A stretch of 64,000 nt of DNA from Baylisascaris procyonis (Eukaryota; Nematoda; Chromadorea; Rhabditida; Ascarididae): the NCBI GenBank assembly GCA_037389465.1, contig JAZARR010000171.1, forward strand, positions 2,728,001-2,792,000, in the 5' to 3' direction. Shown here piece after piece: positions 21,701 through 33,700 of the stretch; the stretch's first letter is position 1; every line of letters starts with the position of its first letter. Both the position numbers and the translations under genes were made by a program. A model generated the notes under the pieces. It did not search any database, was not told where the DNA came from, and worked only from the letters and a program-made list of their open reading frames with translations.

Positions 21701-24700
21701 ACCCCTTTTCCTTCCAGTTAGGGACGGTGTGTCTTATTCGCGGGATCCAAGTGGTGAAGAGGCGGACGGTGGCAAGTAAGCGTTGGGTGACGCAAAGAGA
21801 TCATCGGTGGGAGGTACAGGCGCTGTGGATTTGCAGCGCATGCTTTCGAGTTGAACAGCGGTAGGTTGAGTATATCCAATAACAAACTTACTACTGCACT
21901 GGTTGATGTGACGCCTCTAAAGCAATTTTTTACAACGCATAGAGTAGCGATGCTACCAGGTTTTCGTATGACGGTGCCAGAGGTTCAGGTGCTTTTCGAT
22001 TCTAGAAAACTTTTGGTGTAGACGGTATCACTGATGGCGAAGTAGCGCAACAGATACCGTGATGACAAGTGAGCTGCTCTTCCGTTTTGGCGCCGCTTGG
22101 TCCTACGAGTTTTTCGGTGGCCAGCGTCAGTACGTCGAAAAGCGACAAGTAGTCAGCGTTCCAAGAACTTCTAGACTGCCGATCAATGATCTGGTCCGGA
22201 TGAGCACGGGCTTGAGCGGCACATGCATCTAAATGCATCAGAAAGGTGTGAAATACATCGGGTTTCCCTTCGTTCAGATCGATAAGAGCGCGCTTGAATG
22301 TACCCGCAAAGCTTTCCACTTAACTGCTGCTAGTTGGTCATGATTGTCGGGTAAATGCGTCTAATCGGTGCGACCTCCACGGCAGTGAAGGAACGCGAGG
22401 ATTTTGTTCACATCTCTGCACCCTTTCTTCCAATTTGGCCCCTTCTTCCTAAAAAAGTTCTTACAAGGCCCTTGTAGTCGAAAGATTTCCAATCATAATA
22501 CGTCTTGTTGAGGAGCTGCACTCTTTGATCCAGTTCCATCCTTTACAGCGGAGGAAGAGCGAAGATGAGTCCCTGGCGTGGTTCTTTTTGGTGGCGACAG
22601 CAATCAAGGTGGGTCCCTTGACAGTGTTTTCGAGAACTCCGTCGAGTGGGTCTGCGAAATCAGCATTTACCCCATTTCAAAGCTCTCTGAGGAAAAAGGG
22701 GGTTGGTGAAACTCCAGCTCCGAAACGATAAAGCGGAGCTTTCCAACGTCATCGAGCTGAAGCTGTCTTTGGAAATGAAGTCTCATATGGATTGAATCAA
22801 TCATACGTAGAAGGTGCAGCCATTGTCTGGATCGAGGTCGAGCTCGGATACCCGTGTCGACAACAAGTTTGTCGCGAACTTAGCATTCGATTCAAGAGGA
22901 ACAGTGGGTTTAATAGTACAGCCATCCACTCCCCCGCTCTAGCATCGTCTGCTGCTGCTGACCTGCGATTCCGACAAGGCCTCCAATATCTCGGCAACTA
23001 GCTCTTGCACAATTGTTGACCTGCTGAATCAAAAAGCTGAAACACAACACTCACACAGATCGGAGGAGAGCGGAACGTGCATGCAGCAACCTTTAGCACA
23101 TCACCCATATTCCAACACAATAGCGAATGGGTTTAATAGCACGCGAGCAGAGAAGGAAAGAAGCAGAGAAAAACATCTAGCATCATGTCACCTGGAAATG
23201 AGTAATTCTGTGGGGATTTCCCACAACATTATAGCCTTTTGCTGGTTGGATTTTTTCATAGAGTGCAAGTCCTTTCAGGGTCTCGCAACAGCGATAGAGT
23301 CTGTTGACGCGATCGGTTTGTTTTATATTGTGAGAGCCTCTGGTTTTGTCGGAAAAAAACGACTCCAATTGTGGGAAATCGAATTGCTTGAGCAAAGTGA
23401 AATGCATAACTTTTCCAAACATTTCGATTTCTATTTGTATGGTGATCAGGTGAGATAACTTTAAAATTTCAGGCTTCTCGCACATTTTTCATTTCTTAGC
23501 CTAATAACTTACAGAAAAGAAACCTATATGGGCATGCGGTTTTGCATTTGCTAGCTTGGCCAAATAGGTTCGTAGGTTGCCACTAAATAATAAGCGTGAG
23601 CAAAATCGCCTTTGTATTTCATTTTACCCAAGCACGCCCAGAAACCATTTGGAATGGACTAATTTCTCTGCGGTCCAACAAGTGGAAAATACACAAATTT
23701 TTTTCCGCTTCAAATATAAAAAATCGCTCTCGAGACAGAAACATCGAAGAGGAAGATAACGTAAGAGGTGCGGTATGTATTACACGCGTTAAAGCTTGCC
23801 GAGTTGAAATTATCCTTCAGACAAACATAGACACACATAACTGCGTGCATGAGCCACGTTATTATAATGCGCTCTTGTAAAGCAAATTCGGAAGGCGCAT
23901 TGGCACGAACCTCGCATAGGTTTACACATTCGAGATGCGAGGACATTATTGTACATTAATTGTTTTGTTGGTAACTTACGAAAGTGTTTTTGGGATAAGC
24001 GGAATGCAGAAGCGCCTAAAGTGCAGAAAATTCTTTTGATTTCCACCATTTTTTTTGAAAGGATGTTCAAATTCAGTTAGCGAACTATGAGGCCGAGAAG
24101 GGTCATCTCAGGACAGTTTGGATGTTATCCGTTGGAGTCGTCTTGATGCTCACCTATATGGCGTATGTCGTTCGGGGACTTCCTGTCAAAGTTCAGGCGA
24201 GTTATATTCGATTCGAAAATTTTTTAAATCTCACATGAGTGGAAACAAACTTGTCTAGTGTAACCTCATAGAATTATGGGAATTTGGAGCAAATTAGGAT
24301 GTCTAATGGAGTGGTGTTTAAGGCAAGAGGAGATTCAAGTCTAGGGTTGCATTCTTCTTTTCTATGCCAGTGAAGATGAGATGTCAGCGATGGCGGATAT
24401 TCAAAGCTGATCCATTGACTTACCTCCAAGGAACGCATTTAGTTGAGGCCATCTCACAAAGAGTCTAATAAACAAAAAACTGTCGCATACAAGACCAGTC
24501 TGCATGCATCAGCGACGTCATTAATCTCACCTTTCTCTCGGCTTCTACAGCCCGATAACCTCTTATTCGCTCCCTGTAAGGTTTACCGTTTCCTCATGCT
24601 TGATTTGCAAGGATCTAAAAGGCGCTCCACAGAGGAACTACAAAACGTCCTTATATTTTGTTGACTGCTTTGCACAAAACTCCACATTCCACTATTTGCT

Positions 24701-27700
24701 GCCTCACAATTCTCCGCACATCGCAGTGGAATGTCCACCAAGTCAGGTTTTCATTCCTCAAGCATTCAACAATCCGTGTTATATTCACAGTACAACTTGC
24801 TATATACTACACAATCTCACAATATCCCACACTACATCACCAACAACCATATTCCGGAACTGCCAACAATCAAGAAAAAATATATCATCAAATCGATATG
24901 TTTGAAATGCTCAAAACCAGTTTTTTCCAGCCCGGAATCCTATCATTACTCGACTACTAAAATTCTGAAAATTCTCCGACCTAAAATAAAAAATTGCCTC
25001 TGAAGTTTTGTAATCGAAGATGGCAGAATCGGCAGAACTTTAGAGACACCGCCGAGGCGTAGCAAACCATAAAATTCCTCCGACGTTAAATCATTTCCTT
25101 CACCATTATCCTCTCCACTTGCAAAAGTAGAATGACCTACTCCTTGTTGTATACGAATCCTTCAAAGATTACAGTACTAAGAAATATGCAAACGACAAGT
25201 TAGGCAGTAACTATATGAGGGATAAGTGAATTGCATTATGCTGATTGAAACAGATGATGGAATTATCTAAGCGAAAAGATCCTTCAGATGAAAACGAAAG
25301 GGAATAACTTCATAAACATCTAATTTCATGTACTACAAAATGTTTGCCTCAACAAATTACGGCGTCTTCCATCCTAGGCAGGTGGATTTTCATCTGCTCA
25401 TAGAGCTGTGAGTGCCAGACGAGAGAGCTGGTCTTCCCTCATCAGGCTGACAACACTGAAAAGATGCCTGCTCCGCCTTACAAGAGTATTGTACATCCGA
25501 AGTCGGCAGGGTCCCCCTAATAGGGCCCTGCTATGCGAATACTTATTCAAACAAATTCTTTTAGCAAAGAATGCTCTGAATTTGTGCATCAATCTTCAGA
25601 TGTTGCTGACATTCGTGGCAATACTGTCACCCTTACTCGCGTGTGTCACTACGTTCGCTGTACTTGGTTGGTTAAGTATTCCATACAACTCGGTTATGAG
25701 CTTGGTACCACTGCTCGTACTCGGAATCGGTAAGGGATTCAAATGTTTCCGCTTTTTTGTTGTTCTGTGAGATATTTCCTTGTAGTGTTCCGTTCAGAGC
25801 GACAAATAATTTAGCTCCAACTGCACTCGGTGTATAGGTAAAATTCTAGCAGACTCGATTCATTCTATCTTTTAGTCTCTGTTGAATTCTTTTTTTTTTT
25901 TAAAGGATGATTGCAGTTTTCGGGAGTTTTTTTCTTATTTTATTTCATTTCACTTATGACTTCAGAAAAAGGGAAAGTTGGACAGCAAGTATTTCACATT
26001 GCCGAATAAATGGGGTGGCGAAGGTGAATTCTTTTCAACCCCTACGCCATAAATTGCCTTATTCCAATAAAAATTCGGGGAGTCTCCAAATATTCATTGT
26101 CAGTTTATCCAGCTCTTTCATTTCTTAGCAAAAATAGCGCAATTGAGGACAAAAATATTCAATTGAAAATTCGCTTGCAGTCGGAACATCAAGAAATCAT
26201 CGTTTTGATGCACAAATACATGATAACAGACAACGATATGATGCGTGAGATATTTTCATAAAGCTTTGTTCTTCTTGATAAGGCCCTACAAGAAGACACT
26301 GCCATGAGTAAGCAAGGACAACGCGACGGTAAAGTAAATAATAGTTCATTGTTGGGCCTCGTCTGTTGAACGTCTGCCCACAGAATCCTCATTTCCCCGG
26401 AAGACCGAAGTTCCTGTTCCCCCCCCCCCCTTATACTTCGTCTTTTTATGTTCGAATAACTCGGGGCCCTGCAACAGGGCCGGCACATGCGTTATCTGTA
26501 GAGAAAATGAGGTCAAAAATCAAAAATCCGCATTTGGAATTGGCGTATATAGAAACACTGAAGGACCGATGTATTTTTTGACGAGTTGTTGTCATGGTAT
26601 TGCAGTCAGGTGTTGATGATGCGTTCCTTTTGTTGCACACTTGGCGCAAAAATGTTTGTGTCACCGATGGAGCCGAACGTATGAGGCGAGTGATTTCGGA
26701 TATTGGGCCGAGTATAACGATCACGTCGTTCACTAATGTGCTTGCATTTAGCGTCGGAACGTTATCACCTACGAAAGTGGTATTTGAATTTTAATTTGAT
26801 ATGAAGCGATGTAGCAGAGTGAATTTCAACAGGATTCTGAGGCGAAGTTGACGAATAAAAAACCACTCGGACATCAGATTCGCTTTCGCACTATTAGTCG
26901 ATGAGGAACTGGTTCAAGGTGTTGAAAATGTTTAAAAAAAATTCACATCACAAAAACAATTCGGCAACAAAAGGCTATGCAAAACTCGAGTTGCTGATAA
27001 GATTTGAATTTCTTTATTGTCTAATGATTGGAAAAGTTTTTCTCAATATGAAGGAACACAGTCAAACTTTTCGTTTATTCATACTTCACGATTGAACCGC
27101 AACAATTCCTTTACGGTCAATGGCCATTTTGAAATTCCTGACAGAAACTCTAAGACACATTTCAAGTTTGGACGCCACTAAGATTCTGTGTCCATTCTGG
27201 TTCGCTTCTATTAAAAGCGCATTACATTTTGCATCCTGCATTTTTATTTCACTAGATGCTTCCCGACCTAAAAAATTTTCAGCAATAATCAAAATGCCTT
27301 TTGAACAGAACGAATATGCCGCTTTCTTCATCCACTGATTGATATGAATACTGAGCGTCCAAGGAAAAAGAAACTGTAAAGTAGTTTTTAAATTTTGAGG
27401 ACATCCTTGAATCTTGAATTAGTTTTGATCTCAAATTATCGAACATTTAGTCAGCTCGCTCATCCCTACATTATGGTACGATGGCGGTGAATTATATAAG
27501 TACGTTGCGGACGGTGGTGACGAAAAGAAACGCAGGGAGATGTGCGGCGCCCTAATGTCTCGCGTTGATTGCGCTAACTTCTCGTTTTCGAGGGTAGCCT
27601 CTCAAAGTAGTGTGCTATCATCTTGAGTGAAGGCCATTGTACTATAACGTAACGATATGCGTCATGTGTAGGTTTTTATAGAGTTCACTAAAATCATCAA

Positions 27701-30700
27701 TGCAATTTTCACTTCAGATGAGTCTATTTTGCGCATGTACGGCAGTGGCGATGGCATTTGATTATGTGTTTGAGCTCGCCGTATTTACTCCATGTCTCTC
27801 ATTCACATTACGATGGGATCAGGACGTTGGCATAGTAGAGAAATCAAAGTAATTTAAACTATTTTTTCACTTTTTAAATGTATATAATAACAGCTTATAA
27901 AATAGAGCAATAAATAACTAAGTGAGTGAATAAACGAACAGAAAAATATCTTAAATAAATGATACATTCATAAATTAATGTGGAAAACTCTCATATTCTG
28001 GAGCAGATAAAAAACAAGCAGTAGTTTCCGGGCTATTTTCAACGGCCTAGGCAGTTCAAATAGTCAAGAGAACTATGAATTCAGTAATTCGAAAAATTCG
28101 GAATCAGTAGCGAAAGGGGGAGAAATTTGTTGAAAAATGGGATGACCTTTTAAGTTCTTAAGCTAATAGCGTACATCGGCCATAAAAGAATTGCTGCATC
28201 GTCTTAACCATCTAAGCGATTCCGAACTAGATGGAGTGGAAAGACTGAGCGAATATATCCAATTGCAAAGATTAAAAGTTTGCTCACATCGCTTCCTCTA
28301 CTGCTTCACTTTTGCAATGTGATATTTCCGGTATACAAATGGAGGTTTTATGATATATGTGAAGTACAGATGTACGAACGAAAAAAAAATGGGATTAAAG
28401 CGAAAATTTGGCTCATGACATTTTCCACTGACAAGGGGGATGGGAAAATGTCTTCTTGCAATGGGAATGATGACGATTCGGCGGACTTTAGAGGCGAAGA
28501 AGGCGAGCTTGTTCCTTATCGGCACGAGGATATTAATCCATACTCAGTTAGTTAAAGCGATGTTAGTTGTAACGCTTGCGAATATTCAAGTAGAAAATGT
28601 ACTAGTAGACAGCATTGAAACAGTTTCAACTACCTCCTCGAGCAGACGGTCTGTGCTTTCCTGGTTGCTTCTAATGGGGATAATTTTAGCGTAAATGCTG
28701 ATTTCGGCATATGCCTTATCCTTACAAAAGTATTCGTTTCATCCACTTCACTGCAGTGATATGCATGCATTCTGGTGGCATTATGCGAAATTCGTTCTCT
28801 CGAAGAGTGGTCGTACATGTGCGCTGATTACCGTTGTGTTACTCTATTCGGCTACATTTTTTGGTCTTCGAAAAATGGAAACAACATTCGACGCAAGTAA
28901 AACATTTCCAGTCGCATCGCCTCTCAAGAGCTCAGTTGACCTCTTTGACGTTATCTATAAGCAGGTATTATTGGTGCTTTCTGTCCTCAAATGTTAAAAA
29001 AAATATAACGAAATTAATTTTGCAGAGTTGTATGAACAAGGTAGCAAGTTTTTAATTACCTGCGAACAGGTTCAATTAATAAGCCTTTCCTTTTCGTCCA
29101 GAATAGCCTCTTTCGGATATGAATGTCGCATCGTATTATAAAGTGGGGCACATCCAGTGATAAATCGTAGTGGCAAAATGAAACCTGAAATAGGTAGATT
29201 GCAATATGTAACACGTGGGAAAAGAAAGGGATACTGTGACTCAAAATGAAATTCATATAATAGTGCGATGAGCGAATAATAGAGGGTGCAAATCAACGTA
29301 AAGGATTTATTGAGCTTTAATAAATGATGTGAAGTGCATCATGTTTGCACAACATCTCGGATCGATGACTACAAATCTTGCACAATTCAGGTATGCAATC
29401 AAGAAAACGCAGCCGGCTGTGCTTGCGGGTTCGCGAAAGTCTGTTCGAACTTTTAGCGATAAGTGGCGCTGGTTTCGATTATAAAGTGACACAGCACTAT
29501 GGCTTAAGAGTTTTAAAGTGCTAAATATCTTAATTGAAATAGTCACTGCGGGGCACATCAGCATTTCTTACCTTATATTGACTTTTAAAGGAGGAGCGAT
29601 CCTACCAAATTTAGGTTCAGATGAAACTCTAGATGAAATGCTAACAAGAAGTGGAGTCTAATAATGCTTCATCCTTCCATATAATGCCGTAGTTCATGCA
29701 TTTTGTTCCTTCCTGTCGTGAATCCGCGCAACCTTAGTGATATTGCTATTCGCAGCGAGTCTATTTCAATACGTTAGTATCACTACTCTCTCAGAAATAG
29801 TTTTTTGAAGGGTCCGAAAACAATTCACAGCTTGTGTTCTTACGTGATCAGATCCTAAAAAATCCATTTTCAGTATGCTCCGATAAACTTCATAATCAGC
29901 AGATCGCCGAATTTTACGGATCCAAACGATATGAAGGATTTCTTGGGAATGATCGAACGTCTCGAATCTCGTCCCGAAGCCTATGGTCGTGAGAGAACAT
30001 TATTCTGGTTGTTCAGCTATATAGAAGTATGTAATTCGCACTTATTCCATCACAGTGCAGTCTCAGCAAGCCCCTTGCTGAACTTCTGAAAAAATGCTGT
30101 TTGCGAGACTTCAGTTATTTATTTGTTTATTTATTCATTTATTTAGATGTCTTGATGTGCGAAAACATAGAAAGTTATGTAAGCATGAACAACAAAGATT
30201 TAGGCGAATAGACATTTGATACGTAAGAGCAAATCTCAACTTAAAAGCTGAAAAATTTGGTGATACATCAACGATATCAGCAGGTTGCAGGCCTAACGAC
30301 AACAGCGTGAAATTAGAAACCATGCAGAACATTGTTCAGTGCATCTTCTTTTGGCGAGCTGAAATTGATGCGTAAATCGAATGAACTGCATGCATTCACT
30401 AATAACCTTAGATTCCACGGTGAAGCTCTCATTTGTTCATTTATCTATCAGTACAAAATCTGTTAAACCGCTTAAAAAGGGTGAGCTGCAACATACATTT
30501 TACGGAACGTTATTAATGAAGTAAACGAATGAATAAATCAGATGTCTAAAATAGTTACGTATTAAAGGAATTGCTCCGATTGTGGTTAGAGAATTCCTTT
30601 CGTCGTTTGTTCTTGAAAAAATAAATGTGTTACAGCTTCACTTTATATATTCGCATACATTTAAATATTCTTATACATTTACAGTATTGTCGAAATGAAT

Positions 30701-33700
30701 TCGGCGTTGAGATGTCAACTGATAGTGCAAACTATAGCCTCTCACTCGACTATTTGGACCGTTTTGCGAACAGTCAAATAATTGGCGAACAAAATCTTTT
30801 GCAATACCATTTAGGCGAAAAGTAAGTGTTAACGACCAAAATGATTGTTGTTAGCGAAAGTGCTCTATGTTCGTTTTGGATGGCATTTAGTTGTGGTTTC
30901 TTAATTTTTAGTAGCCATTGAATGAATTAGGCTTTAACGAACGACTCGATATCCTTATTGGGCCACCGGTTCCTTGCTGAACACCCCGATATAACCGAAC
31001 ACGTTTATTAGTCGAAAACTGCGGCCCCACCTTGACCCAAGAGCAGCGCACCACCCAAACGATGTGCGAAGAAACAACGAAGAGCTCCGACAAACGAACG
31101 AATAAGCACACCGAATTAGATGGGCAATAACAGTTCTTATATACTCTACTCATAGTATCAAAGCACTTACAAGAGCAATTCATAGTGCGCACTGTTATAT
31201 GATCACAAACGGGCTGCTCTACCAGGCATTTTTTGCTTTTCTACTGCTGTCTCTGCCTGTAAGTTGGGGGAAGTTAAAACTGTTGCAACGGGAATTCCGC
31301 GCCCGAATTTATTCATTTCCTTTGCTTTTTGATAATTTGGGATCAGCCAACTTTTTCAGTTTTATGGGCTTTCTCATGTCTTCCCCTCACCTTTCAATCC
31401 CCTCCGGCACCGCCGCATTCCCAGCAATAGCCAAATGACTCAAGCATGAAACTGCTTCCCTATCATCTTGGGAGCAAGCGAGATCGATTAATGCCACGGA
31501 AAATCGGCAGCTCAGGCTTCTATGACGCCTTCTAAGCTAGCCTAATTACATTAGATTGAACCCATTTAACTATATTGCAACACCATTGAATTTGAGCAGT
31601 TTAGGAATATTCCACTTTTCTAAACTGTCCTGTTTTCGAATGTAATAATAAATGCTTTCGAGCCGTACTCAGAGTTGCAATGAGATTTGCAAATTGAAAT
31701 TTCATCGTGTTAATGCTATTTTCTGCTCATAGCATGATGTTGTGGATAAACAGCGATCGTTGCAGAGGACAGGCCGTGATCGACAGTTTCTTATTGACCA
31801 TTATTTACAGAGGCAAGGATGGATGGTACTTGAGAGCTCAGCTTTCCGGTATGTTTTAGCATTTTTTTTCGTCATCCTTTCCTTCATATCTCTTCTCCGG
31901 GCCTGTGCGGTCACTTGACCATCATCACAATATTGTGCATCATCGTCACGTGACTGTGTGTCACAATATCACCACTCATGTGATGAAACATCACCACATA
32001 TCGCCGAATTATGAACCACAAACGATGTGACGGGCTTATTTTTATTTTGGTAACAATCTAACTGATAGTACCAAGAATGATTAAGGGGAACTATGTGAGA
32101 TTCGGGGAAACTGCGATGAACGCACCAGATTGCCGTGGATGACCACACTTCGGCTCCCTCGTCTTCAGTCCGACGGTATTGTCCAAATGTCGGCGCCTCG
32201 CCCACTTGTTTTCTGAAAACGCGACCTGCCATTGCTTGATAATCCACGATTGAATCGCTGCGTGGCGCGTCCAGCGCTGCTCATGGAGCTCTAAAAACTG
32301 CCTGGAAACCAAATGCCGTTCATTATGCCCCAAGCGACTGCCTGTGAATCCCAACGCCACTCGATCGCCTCAAGAAACTGCTCGCAAATCGCCACGCAGC
32401 TCAGCCACCTCAAGAAAATTTGCTTTGGATATACTTGTGATGTTGTCCTCAGTAGCAGCCGAAGATTCGGGATTGGCTACCGATGCGATCTTAGTCTATA
32501 TTAGGGCACAGCTGTATATAAGTAGCCTTTACCAGTCGGCAAACATGGAAAAGGGAATGGGAACATATGAGAGCATATTGTTGTCATTTCTATCAACATA
32601 AGCTATTCTCCTATCCTGCGCTAACCAATGCCTACATATTTTTTGCTAAGCGACAATTTTTGTTGATGTCAGCTACACTGAATTAGTCGCTCCTTGGAGC
32701 ACATATTCTCCTCTTTTTTTCACTGTGAACAGCATTCTCAAAATTTGAAGACATTCTTTAAGCTAGCAAGCGAGAATTAGAATAATAAAAAAGAATTTCA
32801 AACATCAGTCAACAGACATTACTTTGTACTACTATTTGAGTCTCTCAATTTGTTACTGTTGCTATTAATAGTGCAAAATAGTTAATAAAGTAAGAGGGTA
32901 TCGATAAAGGCCTGAACATAGTGCTTGTGATTTTTGTTTACCTCAATTATCTTACCTAAAAAAGATTGTTGAAAGTAAATTTTTTTTGTTTTCCCAATTA
33001 TGAAAGTAAATTTTTATAAGTGATTTCCCACGTATAAAAACGGGAAGCGATCGACCAAACAAGATTCACGTTAGACTTTTCTTTTCAGCTGAAATTCGCG
33101 AATTTCTTCGTGACTATACTAAATATAATATCACTATGTTTAACTATGATTCGCCGATATTCGACCTTATTACTTCAATAAATGTAAGTTGTTTTCTTTA
33201 TTATGCAAGTGAATTTTTAAAGAGTGGGATAACTAGTAAGCAAAGAACATATCTTTCTAGTGGGGATTTTTTGACCATTGATTCAATCGAATTTCTGCCT
33301 AAAAACCCATAATACAAAACAGATTGCCCTTGAAATCAAGGATACAGCGCATAGTTAGACGGTGGATGTTTAAACATTGAGTAACGAAGCAGAACAACGA
33401 AGGGGCACAATTGAACAGGACGATTTGTTGTCTTGATAAGGCTTATGTTGTTACCCCAGGAATAGCGAGACGAAAGCACTACCGAAAAAATCAATGGATT
33501 ACAAGATCGGTGGAAAATGGATTACACTAGTGTTGTTGCAAAGAACGTGGGGCGAGGAAAAACGAGGAAAAGGCAGATGGGATAAAGGAGGTTCAACCGG
33601 AAGGTTGTATCTTTTTATGCAAAGCAAGTTCACTAGCTGATGAGAGCCTTTATGGGAATATAAAGGGCTGCGTCATTGGGAACCTTACGGTGAAAGTGTT

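Noticed and set aside
28422..28546. Acidic open frame (NGNDDDSADFRGEEGELVPY) between PTR exons 9 and 10, looking like an extra cytoplasmic linker exon
   Set aside because: PTR exons 9 and 10 join directly in phase (AA|T), the acidic frame has no acceptor or donor that preserves phase, and the only symmetric solution (28436-28546) uses another frame and a poor acceptor.
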